A DNA stretch of 57,331 bases from Planctomycetaceae bacterium (GTDB taxonomy: Bacteria; Planctomycetota; Planctomycetia; Pirellulales; Pirellulaceae). The position numbers were made by a program, and so were the translations under genes. The stretch spans positions 1 to 57,331 of the forward strand of contig PKCN01000314.1 in NCBI GenBank assembly GCA_002862205.1, in the 5' to 3' direction. The notes beneath the pieces were generated by a model, which was not told the DNA's origin, did no database searches, and saw nothing but the letters and a program-made list of their open reading frames with translations. How positions within the stretch are numbered: position 1 is the first letter of the stretch; the number at the start of each line of letters is the position of its first letter. This document shows, piece after piece, positions 17,454 to 27,600 of the stretch.

Positions 17454-20400
17454 ATGATTACCCGAGTATCTCTGAGTCTTGGCCTTCTGGTTTTTACCCT
17501 ATTGCCGCTTTCCGGGCAGGAGAAAAAAACGGAGCAGGGCAGTCCGAATTTCATGGACCACGTGTTGCCTATTTTCCGTGAGCATTGTCTGCAGTGTCAT
17601 AACGCCAATGACGCTGAAGCTGGGCTTGCGATCGACAGTTATGGGGCATTGATGGAGGGCGGTGGTAGTGGCGATGTGGTAGCGACTGGAGATGCGTCGG
17701 CCAGCACGTTGTATCTTGTGATGACTCACGCTGAAGAACCAACGATGCCGCCTAACCAGGAGCCGATTGCCAAGGAGCAGTTGGAAATCATCAAGAAGTG
17801 GATTGATGGCGGTCTGTTAGAGAATAGCGGCAGCAAAGCAAAGAAACGAAAAGGACCATCGCTCAGTTTCACGGCGATGGAGGGTGGAAAGCCATCTGAA
17901 ATTGTCATGCCGGAGAGTTTGTGGCGCGTTCCTGTGGTTGTATCGGGACGTGCGGCTGCGGCATCGGCATTGGCGGCCAGTCCTTGGGCACCACTGGTTG
18001 CTGTTGCTGGCCAAAAGCAGATTTCCCTGTATCACACGGAAACAGGCAAACTCGAAGGGATCATTCCTTTCCCTGAGGGGATTCCCCAGGTTCTGACTTT
18101 CAGTGTTGACGGCGGGTATCTGCTTGCCGCTGGTGGGACACATTCAGCCAAGGGGGTTGCATCGGTCTACGACGTCAAGACTGGTGAGCGTGTCATTCAA
18201 GTTGGTGACGAGTTGGATACGGTATTTGGTGCCGATGTCAATGATGACCTCAGCAAGATCGCTCTGGGGGGACCCCAAAGACTTGTCCGTGTGTTTGATA
18301 CGGCTTCTGGTGAATCGCTTTTTGATCTGAAGAAACACACGGATTGGGTCTATACCGTCGATTTCAGTCCTGATGGTGTGTTGATTGCATCAGGCGACCG
18401 TTCTGGCGGCCTGCATGTTTGGGAGGCGGATACAGGCCGTCTGTACCTTGACCTGGTTGGGCACAAAGGTGCTGTGCGTGGTCTCTCTTGGAGAGCGGAT
18501 TCCAATGTCCTGGTTAGCGCCAGCGAAGACGGTACCGTCAAGCTTTGGGAAATGAATAACGGGAAGCAATTGAAGAGTTTTAGCGCGCACGGTGGAGGCG
18601 CAACTGGTGTAGTGATGGCGAGAGATGGTCGGATTGTCACATCGGGCAAAGACAAAACGGTCAAGCTTTGGAATGGGGATGGTGGAGCGATTGCAACCAT
18701 GCCTGCGTTTGGCGAGCCTGCTTTAGAAGCGGTGATCACCCACGATGGCTCGCGTGTCATTGGTGGTGATTGGTCAGGGCGAACCGTGATGTGGGAAGTT
18801 GCTGATCCCAAAAAGTTTTTGGAGCTGGCGTCAAATCCACCACGTCTCGAATCATACAAATCGACGGTTGCAGGGAAAATTGAAAAATTGAATACAGCCG
18901 TTGCTGCTGCGGTTGCGACTGAAACTGCTCAACAAAAGCAGATTGAGGTAGGTAAGGCAGCACATGCAGGGGTGATGGCGAAGTTGTCTGGAACGAAAAC
19001 AACACTGGCGAAGGCGACTGCCGAAAAGGCTGCCAGTGAAAAACTGATGGCCGAAATGCAGGCTCAGAAAACTGCGTTGGACAAGAGCTCGGCAACTGCG
19101 AAAGCATCCATGGCTGCACTGGCGAAGCAAGTTGATGACGCCCAAGCTGCTATCAAGGCTCAGCAGACGCTCGTTACTCAATCGCTGGTTGGCCGCGATA
19201 AAGCAAACGCTGATAAAGCCGTGATTGATGGTCAGATGGCGAAAGTAACACAACAGCATGAGCAACTGAAGGTTGCTGCTGTGGCATCGCTTACCCAGTT
19301 GACGTCACGGGATGTGGAGATTGCAGCGATGAAACAGGCTGCCATGAATGCTGAAGCTGCTGCAGAGGCTGCAAGGAAAGCAGCCGAGATGATGCTTGCT
19401 CAGATCAATGCTCAGGCAAGTGAACTTGGAAAGACCTTACAGACGCTCCAGCAACAGGTTGCGGTTGCGGGAGAGCAACAAAAGAAGGCAAGTGAGGTTC
19501 AAGCCGCTTCGGTGGTAAAAGTTGGTGTTGCGGCAAAAACTGTTGAGGCAGCGGTCGCTTCGGTTGCCAATGCAAAGCAACAACTGGAAGCAGCGAAAGA
19601 CGATGATGCAAAGAAAGTCGCGGCGGAACTGGTCACCAAGGCTGAAGCAGAAGTGAAGAATGCGACCATGCAAAAAGCTGAAGTTGAGAAACTGGTTGCG
19701 GCACAGAAACCGATCATTGAAAATGCATTAAGGACAATCGCTGAAGCGAAAACAAAAATGACCGAGGTGGTAGCGCAGCAGGCCGCGATGACCGGAAAAA
19801 TTGAGCCAGCGAAAAAGCAGATGGCGACACACGTGATCACGCGAGACGCGGCGAGAAAGCAAATGGCCATGTTCGACACGCAGTTGGCCCAGGTCGCCAA
19901 TGAATTGACGGCGGCTCAGAAAGCCAAGGACGAAGCGGTCCAGAAAATGGCGGTACTCGTCAAAGAAATAACAAAATTGAAAGCCCAGCAGCAGGCGTTG
20001 TTGACGCTTGCGACCCGCAATGAGGCAGCGAAGAAAAGTGGAGAGGCGAAAATAGCAGAGATGACCGCTGCACTTAATGCCGCAAAGCCTCAACTGGATG
20101 CTACGCGTGTTCAGGTGGAGAAGGTAAATGCCAGCCTTACAGCTGTCGTAGCGAAACTGAAAATGCAGCCTGAAATCATTGCCAAGCATGCTGCTTCGGT
20201 CAAGCAGTTGATGGCCGCGGTTCCGGCGATGGAAATACAAGTCGCTGCTGCGAAAAAGACGATGGATACAGCCGTGGCGGGGTTGGCTCCCATGCAGGCA
20301 GCTACTGCCGCCGCTCAAAAGGCACTGGCGGAGCAAACGTCTGTTCTTGAGGGGATCGACTCGGAGTTGGTGGCTTTCAAGCAGCAGGGTCACAAATTGA

Positions 20401-20714
20401 CTGCAGAACTCGAGGCAGCCACAGCAGCAGCTACGGTGAAGCGGGAAGCGCTGGAACCTGTTCAGGCCAGTGTGACCAGCGTTGCTAATACGGTCTCATC
20501 AAGAGAGGCTCAGATCAAGCAAATGGCAGAGGCAATGGCAAAACTGCAGGCCGATTTGGCAGGCTTGAAACAGGCACAGACAGCTGACCAGGGGAAGCTT
20601 GATGAAAGTCGCTCCCAACTTCAGGACTTGGAAGCAGCGGCTGAGGCAGCCGAAGACGCGGCACAGGAGACGAAGGAGAAGGCTGAGTTCTTTCGCTCAG
20701 TCTACGGTGCCTGA
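17454..20714 (+). CDS. Exported cytochrome c / WD40 / coiled-coil protein
   Basis: A protein of about 1086 residues with three parts. After a signal peptide (MITRVSLSLGLLVFTLLPLSG) comes a planctomycete cytochrome c domain with CLQCH at 45-49 and a distal MPPNQEP (possible Met ligand). Residues about 160-460 form WD40 repeats (for example FSPDGVLIASGDRSGGLHVW and KLWEMNNGKQL). From about 465 to the end is roughly 600 residues rich in Ala, Lys, Gln and Glu with almost no Pro or aromatic residues, a long predicted coiled coil. The start at 17454 is the one giving a clean signal peptide; ATG 17424 and TTG 17403 are in frame. It follows the DUF1549 gene by 196 bases. Likely an extended heme-bearing scaffold in the periplasm or at the cell surface. 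Confidence 0.88.
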   Translation: MITRVSLSLGLLVFTLLPLSGQEKKTEQGSPNFMDHVLPIFREHCLQCHNANDAEAGLAIDSYGALMEGGGSGDVVATGDASASTLYLVMTHAEEPTMPPNQEPIAKEQLEIIKKWIDGGLLENSGSKAKKRKGPSLSFTAMEGGKPSEIVMPESLWRVPVVVSGRAAAASALAASPWAPLVAVAGQKQISLYHTETGKLEGIIPFPEGIPQVLTFSVDGGYLLAAGGTHSAKGVASVYDVKTGERVIQVGDELDTVFGADVNDDLSKIALGGPQRLVRVFDTASGESLFDLKKHTDWVYTVDFSPDGVLIASGDRSGGLHVWEADTGRLYLDLVGHKGAVRGLSWRADSNVLVSASEDGTVKLWEMNNGKQLKSFSAHGGGATGVVMARDGRIVTSGKDKTVKLWNGDGGAIATMPAFGEPALEAVITHDGSRVIGGDWSGRTVMWEVADPKKFLELASNPPRLESYKSTVAGKIEKLNTAVAAAVATETAQQKQIEVGKAAHAGVMAKLSGTKTTLAKATAEKAASEKLMAEMQAQKTALDKSSATAKASMAALAKQVDDAQAAIKAQQTLVTQSLVGRDKANADKAVIDGQMAKVTQQHEQLKVAAVASLTQLTSRDVEIAAMKQAAMNAEAAAEAARKAAEMMLAQINAQASELGKTLQTLQQQVAVAGEQQKKASEVQAASVVKVGVAAKTVEAAVASVANAKQQLEAAKDDDAKKVAAELVTKAEAEVKNATMQKAEVEKLVAAQKPIIENALRTIAEAKTKMTEVVAQQAAMTGKIEPAKKQMATHVITRDAARKQMAMFDTQLAQVANELTAAQKAKDEAVQKMAVLVKEITKLKAQQQALLTLATRNEAAKKSGEAKIAEMTAALNAAKPQLDATRVQVEKVNASLTAVVAKLKMQPEIIAKHAASVKQLMAAVPAMEIQVAAAKKTMDTAVAGLAPMQAATAAAQKALAEQTSVLEGIDSELVAFKQQGHKLTAELEAATAAATVKREALEPVQASVTSVANTVSSREAQIKQMAEAMAKLQADLAGLKQAQTADQGKLDESRSQLQDLEAAAEAAEDAAQETKEKAEFFRSVYGA

Positions 20715-21251
20715 CGATTCCAACCGGTAAGCCGGCGTCCCGGTTGGGTTGCTTGAATTGCGGTGTTATGGATAGAAGCTATTGCGGTTTTCCGACAGAT
20801 GAGGTCGACAGACGGCCTTCATCTTCCCAGATCATGCCGAGTCAGATTCATCTTGGACAAGCTGCCTTTTAGTCGATCAATCGATCGGGTCGCGGCTAGC
20901 CGCAGCAAGATTGACCAGAGGCCATTGACTCTGAAATCGGGCCGATCTTAACGATTGGACGAGGTTTTTACGACGTTTGCCCCTCGTGAGGGCGAAATCA
21001 GCTTCCATGTTCCATGCTTTTGCTGTCACTGATTGCGGTGTTTGCGTAAACTGTGGTGACCTGGTTCTTTCGGAAAAGAGCTCGTGTTTCAAGCGCCCAA
21101 GAGTTGATTCCGTTGCGTAGATGGATCGTGTTGGGTCGTTTCTTTTCTCTTCTCAGCCAGACGAATGCGATTCTTGTCTTGTCATCGCAGTTTCGAACGG
21201 AAGACGCGTGAATCGCGTTGCTGGGGAAAATATGGTCACGTAAAACAGCGG
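20715..21251. other. Intergenic region inside the exported-protein cluster
   Basis: The 537 bases between the coiled-coil gene and the first large membrane protein contain the hairpin at 20720-20747 and several short open frames with no plausible product. The large protein may instead start at the in-frame ATG 21165. No clear promoter was identified, but the length suggests a separate transcription start for the downstream pair. Confidence 0.45.
20720..20747 (+). terminator. Strong hairpin after the coiled-coil gene
   Basis: CCAACCGG at 20720-20727 and CCGGTTGG at 20740-20747 form a perfect 8-bp GC-rich stem with a 12-base loop, starting six bases after the TGA at 20712-20714. No T-run follows, so it may be a pause or 3'-protecting structure rather than a classical terminator. 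It marks a likely transcript boundary inside the cluster. Confidence 0.5.
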
Positions 21252-24200
21252 ATGCTGCTTCAAGCCATCCGCCAGCAGCATCGATTGCTTGGGCTGGTCG
21301 TGTTTGTCTGTCTTTCCTTGTCGGGTGGGTTGGGTCTGGGGCAACCGCCCGGCACCACACCCAGTCGAGAGGTGTTTTCCCAGCAGGATGGGGTGGATGC
21401 CAGTGGTTTACCGATTCGCGCTTTCATGTTCCTGAGTGAGTCAGATAATGTCGTCTTGATGCCGGGTTTGTCCTGGGAAGAATTCGAACGGTTGTCGAAC
21501 CCTGATTCAGCAGTTGATTCCAAACAGCAGCTGTTCAGTTACCAGTCACTTGTCATCAAGGGCAATGCTGATTCGGAGAGGTTTGAGGGGGAAGTAACGC
21601 TTCGTGTTCTGATCGCACCAAGTCAGGGGCAGTGGATACGAGTGCCATTACAAATGGGGAACTTTCATCGCTTGACAGCACCCGAAGTCATGGGTGTCGA
21701 TGATTACTTCATGACCTTGACGTCTGATGGCAGTGGGCATCTTTTGCTGGTGAAGACTGATAAGCAACAGGAAGTGACTTTGCGGATGAAAGTTTCTGCA
21801 AGGGTTGTGGCCAATACCGTTGCGACGAGACTCGATTTCCAGCTGCCCAGTGCTCCGTCAAAAGTTGAATTGAATGTGGAGGCAGAAGGAGTTCAGGGTC
21901 AGATTAATGGCCGAGGTGATGAGGTCCTTACCGAGAACAATGTATCTGGAAAGGGGACAGACTTCTTGATTGAGAGTGGGGGTGGCAACTACTCGCTGCG
22001 TTGGGCAAGTTCTTCACGGACGAAAGACGACATCGCTCTGCTTGAGGTTGAGAGTCGTATCAATGTACGTTGGGACTCACCTCAGGATCCGCTGATTGTG
22101 GATTGTGCGATGACAATCGAAAAGGTTCGTGGCGTGATTGATTCTTTTCAGTTGCGTTTACCACCCGGTGCGGTCTTGCTCGATTCATTGCAACTGAGTG
22201 ATCGTGGTCAGACGCTGGAGTTGGGTGAGCCGGTTCAGGGAAGAGACAAAGAAATTCGCGACGTCATTATTCCTGAGTCTGCACAAGGCTCACGCATCGA
22301 TCTGACATTTGAATTACAACTGCTCAATGAGGGTGTATCAGAATCCAATCCACTTGATTTCCGTGTGGTTGAGGTAGTCGATTCACTGCGACACAAAGGG
22401 ATAATTGCTGTCGCGACGGGAAACGACTACCGGTTGCGGTGGCTGAGCAGTCCGTGGGTTGATCGGGTGCTCGGGGAATCCAGCGAGGACTCGACGACGT
22501 CAGGGCGTACGTACGAGTTCCGATTTGAGCGTGCCTCATTTGAATTGCCACTTTATTTGGGCGAAAAGGGGCGACAGTTGCGGATGACAAGCAACTCGAT
22601 ACTCAATGTTTACGACTCCGCTGCCAACCTTGATATGACGATTGCCATCAATGGACAGGTCTCAAAGGGGCTTCTGCAATTCAACGATGCCGGTTGGCAG
22701 ATCAGCGAGATCAGGAATTCCGAGACTGGTGAGCTGCTGGATTTGTTTGAAGATGATGACCGTTTTCTGAACATGAGAAGTGCAGGAAATGGGGATCTTT
22801 CACAGATCAGGATTCTGGCGGAATTGCAATTGAAGCCGGAAAATGGCGATGTCGAGTTCTTCCTGCCTACGGTCACTGACGTTGATGGGGCAGCACGAGT
22901 TCAAAAAGCAACTTTGGATATCAATAGTACAGGTCGTTCCATGCTGGTCGTTGATCTTGCCGGTTCGGTGGGATTGACGCGTGGAATTGTGACCGGCTCT
23001 GACGTGTCGGCCACGAAGTCATCCAAGACCAGCTACCAGATTCAAACGCAGGAAAAACGTCCCAAGGTGGTTGGTGCGCTGGTGGCCCAGCCGCCAAGCA
23101 TCGGTGTCAGAAGTTCAGTCATCATTGAACTTTCAGGAGATCAGTTAAGAACTGAAATGGATTGGGCTGTGACTTCTCCTCTGGATCTGGAAGGAGTTTT
23201 GCGCGTACGCATTCCCGATGCCGGTAGCCCCGTCATCCTCGCTGAGAACGAAGCTCCAGTTGATGTTGTGGAAGAAGGTGGCGGGAATGAGGACAGCCAG
23301 AGTCCGAATGACACGCAGGATGAGCCCACGAGTAGCGAAGAACCTGTCGATCCGAACGCTGAAGAACCGTGGGTGGTGACTGTCGGCGGAGCTCCTGCGA
23401 AGCTCAAATACATTGAGGACGATCGGTATGAGTTGATATCCGAGCGGCTCGCAATGGATGCGATAAATATAAAGTGGCTTCGTGTTCAGGATTTAAATGC
23501 AGTCGTTGGTGATGGTACTGTGGTTGCAGTTCCGTTACCGAGTCCCGATATTCTGGATGTCACGATAAAGGGTACGATTGGTGTTTCCTGCAGAGGTGCT
23601 CAGAATTTTGACCTTGTTTCGGCTGATCGTCAGCGACAGAAAAGCTTGGAGCTCGCGACGTTTCCACGGGACCCGTTGCGGCTCAAATTGTTATCGCGAC
23701 TGACCAGCCCGGAGGAATTGACAGTTCAAAAAACTGTGTTGCGCACGGTCGTTGGGAGGAACTTGCGTCACGAAAGTGTTCACGCCAAAGTGCAGGGTGG
23801 AGATAGCTTTAAGGTTGGTTTGCCCTCGGATGCTGCTGAGGTTTCAGTTCAAGCTTTCATTGACGGCAGTAGAAGAACCGTCCGGCGTGAGGAAAATACC
23901 CTCGTGGTGCTGCTGCCCAGTGACAGGGAAACCCATGTCGTGGATTTGCAGGTATGGATCACGCGTGAGACGCCTGCTTCCTTCTCGAACATCAAGCCTC
24001 TGCTACGCCTGCCATTTGGGGTAGGCCGAGTTTATTGGCAGATCATTGCTCCTTCAGATGGGCATGTGCTTTGGGCATCACCCACCTTGGGGCGAAGTAT
24101 GAGTTGGCGATTTGATCGCTGGAAGCTCTATCGACAGCCTAGTCACGATGATCGACGACTGCTTCAACTTGTCGATGCGACGTCTGTGGCGACACCGCCT

Positions 24201-24641
24201 GGGAATCGATACCTGTATATCGGGTCCGATCTGCGGTCCTTTGAAGTGGTTATCGTTTCCCGCGTTGTCTTGTGGATCTTGATCGGTTCATGTGTTTTGC
24301 TGGCTGCAGTTGTCTTGACAAACTTTCCCAGCTCACGCCATCCTGTGACGGCAGTGGCGCTTGCGGTGATGTTTGGCGGTTTGCTCGCGATTGCCCCGGA
24401 TGCGGCTGTTTTGGCAGGACAGTTCGGCATCATTGCGCTGGTGTTGGTTGTGGTGATGATCGCCGTCCGTGTGCTGATTTCCCCTGCCAAAAGCGGACGT
24501 GTGTTTTCCTCTACAGTGGTGGCACCGGATCAGCCCCGACCTCCCTCAACACGTTCTTTGGTACCGGCAGCTGCGGAGGACCCTGGGGTTACCGCGACTG
24601 AGGCATTGCCTCAACCGGCACCGACCGAGGTGACTACGTGA
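21252..24641 (+). CDS. Large exported membrane protein of unknown function (module 1)
   Basis: I do not recognise a named family. From the ATG at 21252 it has 1129 residues: signal peptide (LLGLVVFVCLSLSGGLGLG after a basic start), about 1000 residues of beta-rich ectodomain without Cys clusters or enzymatic motifs, an acidic Glu/Asp/Ser linker near residues 680-710, then two to three C-terminal membrane helices (VILWILIGSCVLLAAVVL type, and two more) and a Pro-rich tail. An ATG at 21165 is in frame but hides the signal peptide. The stop overlaps the GTG start of the next gene (GTGA at 24638-24641), so the two are translationally coupled. Architecture and several end-of-domain patterns match both halves of the next protein, so the three look like one family. 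Confidence 0.8.
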   Translation: MLLQAIRQQHRLLGLVVFVCLSLSGGLGLGQPPGTTPSREVFSQQDGVDASGLPIRAFMFLSESDNVVLMPGLSWEEFERLSNPDSAVDSKQQLFSYQSLVIKGNADSERFEGEVTLRVLIAPSQGQWIRVPLQMGNFHRLTAPEVMGVDDYFMTLTSDGSGHLLLVKTDKQQEVTLRMKVSARVVANTVATRLDFQLPSAPSKVELNVEAEGVQGQINGRGDEVLTENNVSGKGTDFLIESGGGNYSLRWASSSRTKDDIALLEVESRINVRWDSPQDPLIVDCAMTIEKVRGVIDSFQLRLPPGAVLLDSLQLSDRGQTLELGEPVQGRDKEIRDVIIPESAQGSRIDLTFELQLLNEGVSESNPLDFRVVEVVDSLRHKGIIAVATGNDYRLRWLSSPWVDRVLGESSEDSTTSGRTYEFRFERASFELPLYLGEKGRQLRMTSNSILNVYDSAANLDMTIAINGQVSKGLLQFNDAGWQISEIRNSETGELLDLFEDDDRFLNMRSAGNGDLSQIRILAELQLKPENGDVEFFLPTVTDVDGAARVQKATLDINSTGRSMLVVDLAGSVGLTRGIVTGSDVSATKSSKTSYQIQTQEKRPKVVGALVAQPPSIGVRSSVIIELSGDQLRTEMDWAVTSPLDLEGVLRVRIPDAGSPVILAENEAPVDVVEEGGGNEDSQSPNDTQDEPTSSEEPVDPNAEEPWVVTVGGAPAKLKYIEDDRYELISERLAMDAINIKWLRVQDLNAVVGDGTVVAVPLPSPDILDVTIKGTIGVSCRGAQNFDLVSADRQRQKSLELATFPRDPLRLKLLSRLTSPEELTVQKTVLRTVVGRNLRHESVHAKVQGGDSFKVGLPSDAAEVSVQAFIDGSRRTVRREENTLVVLLPSDRETHVVDLQVWITRETPASFSNIKPLLRLPFGVGRVYWQIIAPSDGHVLWASPTLGRSMSWRFDRWKLYRQPSHDDRRLLQLVDATSVATPPGNRYLYIGSDLRSFEVVIVSRVVLWILIGSCVLLAAVVLTNFPSSRHPVTAVALAVMFGGLLAIAPDAAVLAGQFGIIALVLVVVMIAVRVLISPAKSGRVFSSTVVAPDQPRPPSTRSLVPAAAEDPGVTATEALPQPAPTEVTT

Positions 24642-27600
24642 TTCACACACAGAGCTACCGGTCGCAAGAACAGTGTGAATCAGAATTGCGACGGATGATC
24701 GGGACTGGTCGCAGTGATCGATCGTGGATGGCATTGAGAGCCATTCCATTCGGTAGGCCCACGAACCGCTTCTGGTTTGTTTTGTTCGTTACCCTGGTTT
24801 GCTGCGCTGCCGGACTGTGTCGCGAACCAGCAACCTTCGCAATGGCACAAGAAATCAGCGAAGCTGACAAGGATCAGGAATCAGCGGGCCAGAATGGGAA
24901 TGAAGTCACTCGGGAAAGTCGTTCGGTTGCTGCAGAGGCAGATCAGAATAAAGCAACGGAGCAAACGGTGGTCAACAAGATGTGGCTGCCAGCAGTGCTT
25001 CCTGATGGTCGTCGGATCACACCCATTGGGATGTATCAATCACAAATGGATGAATTGGTTCCGGATGACTATCGCCCTGTGTCGTTGGAACAGCTCAATC
25101 AGGCCATTGCCAAGTGGACAGCGCGGGCTACAGATGATCAAACCAGTCGGTTGAAGGGCGCGGTCTATTGGGTGCGGGTGGCTGACGATACCCTCGTCAG
25201 TGAAAAAAGCATTCTTGCTATTGAATCAGACCGCACCGGGCAGGTGCGTCGATCACTTGGCAAACTGAATTTGCCCATCAACCAGCCTCAGGGATTTTTA
25301 CCTGGTAACACGACGATCCCACGGATGGAATCCGAGTCCAATGGAAATCTTGTTGCTGTGTTTCGGGGTGATGAGAAGCTCGGAAGTAGCTCGGAAATTC
25401 GTTACTCATGGAATATGCGGGGAACGAAGGCTGGCAATGGTTACGTATTCAATTTGAAAATCCCACGAGCTCCGCAGGCCACGTTTTACTTTTCGATGCC
25501 TGTGGGTACCTCTTTGCGTGCGGATCAGGGAGTTTTGAGAGAGCTTTCAGAGGCCCCAGCGCAGGCAAGCGAGGTTGCTGAAGTGAATGACCTCAACGAT
25601 GGACCTGAGTCGAACCAGTCTGTTGATTTGAGTTGGTATGAGTTGGATGCCGGGGGACTTGATGCCGTCACCGTCCAGACTCAGATCGGGGAACCGAATT
25701 CAGCTTCCGGCAGTTTTGTGATCCGCCGCTCTGCAATGAAGTACGAAGCAGACCGTCTTGGTCTGAATTGGACCTGCAACATGGTTGTGCAAGTTTCCGA
25801 AGCGTGGCAGTTACCGGAATTATTCGTTGGTGATGCAGGTGTGACCAGCATCGCCTTTGGCAACGAAGAAATTCAGTTCTCAAAATCAGAAACCGCTGAT
25901 TACCAAGGGCAATGGAAACTCAGTTTTTTGAATGAGTCCAAGGTGGATACTGACGGGCGCCTTGACGTGGTTGTGAAGGGATACAGCCGCTGGGACAGTT
26001 CGCAACGCTGGTGTGATTTGCCAATGCCGGTTTGGGTGGGTGACACCGTCGTGCATGGGACAGTGGTTGATGAAGCTGTGCTCTCAGTGCGTGAGCCTTT
26101 GCAGGTGCTGAATTGGGCACTGCCTCAGGATTGGCAGTGGGAAAGTCAGAGTACTCAGGCAGAGGTCACAACCGTGGCGGTCAAAGGACCAGGGCTCGCT
26201 TCCGGTTTTGAGCTTGCTGCCTCGAAGTCACGGGCTAATTTGATGGCCAAAAGTCAATGGTCCCGCGTTCAACTTGTCGATCGGCCAGTGTTCACTCGAA
26301 GCGAATCAGCTTTGCAATTGAATGTTGTTGATGGCAGGCTGCGTGGAAAAGCAAGGATTGAAATCAAGGTGCATTCAAATCGGCTTGAGCCCGTCAAATT
26401 GCTTGTGCAAGACGGGTGGGTTTGTGAGTCAATCACATTGCAGCATTCAGGTCGGGTGATTGAGGATCCGCGAATCCGTGCGAGAGAAGTAGTGTTTTGG
26501 CCAGAGGACAAAGATGTCCGCAATGCTACGATCCTGCTGGAGGTCGAAGGCAGTGCCGATTTGATTCAGGAAAGCAATGCGGCACGCAGAATTAAGAATG
26601 AACCAAATACGATTCTGAAGAAGGATAGAAAAAACAACCTGGCTGGCAATCGACCACGGAACGCAGGAACAGGCGTGAATGGTAAGCCGGATACAAATCG
26701 AGTGATGGCAACACGTGTTCCTGCAAGCTGGTTCGTGAGATCAAAGCAGGCGCGGGGGACAATGATTGCTGCTGTCACACCACCCAAAGATCTGAATTGG
26801 AGTGGTGAAGTGGCGATGCAACGGGGGGCTTTCGATCTCGCGTCCTTAACCCAGGAGCAGCAAACATTCTTCTCGGGTTCAAGTCCCGAAACGCTGTGGT
26901 TCCAACCTGCCTCTGGCCGAACTCCTGAGTTGTTACTGTTGAAGCCCAGTGTCAGTTTTAATGCCAAGACGTGGTTTGATGTGAGACGGTTGGGTGAAGA
27001 GGTCCTTGAAACTTTGGAAATCGAAATTGAATCCGATGGACTGTTCAGGGAGAGATTGCAGGTCCAAACTGGCAGCCTGGAAGGACGCGGCGAATTTTTC
27101 TGGTCAATTAGTGATAGTGCTGATGGGACCACGATCGGTTTGCCGGCATCGGACGTCTCTGAAATAGCAGGTGCCTACTCCATCGATCTTTCAGAAAGAA
27201 CTTTACGTGGTCGGAAATTGATTGCCCGCCGGACTTACAAGATACCTCTTTCAATCGAAATGCAATTGCCGATTGTTAGCGGCGCTTCATCTCAGAATGC
27301 TGTAGCCACCATCGGTGAGGGACTTCTGGTCAGCCAGAAACCACCAGACGTGCAACGCATTCCAACACCGATCTCAGTTTGGAATTCAGAGACGAGCCCC
27401 GAGGGTATTGAGGAAACAGACGCCGAGGAGACGGATTCTGAGGAGATAATCGCTGAGGAGACAGGCGCTGAGGACACAGACGTTGGGGAGACAGGCGTTG
27501 AGGAGACAGGCATTGGGGAGGCAGGCGTTGGGGAGGCAGGCGTTGGGGAGGCAGGCGTTGGGGAGACAGACGCTGGGGAGGCAGGCGTTGGTGAGACAGA

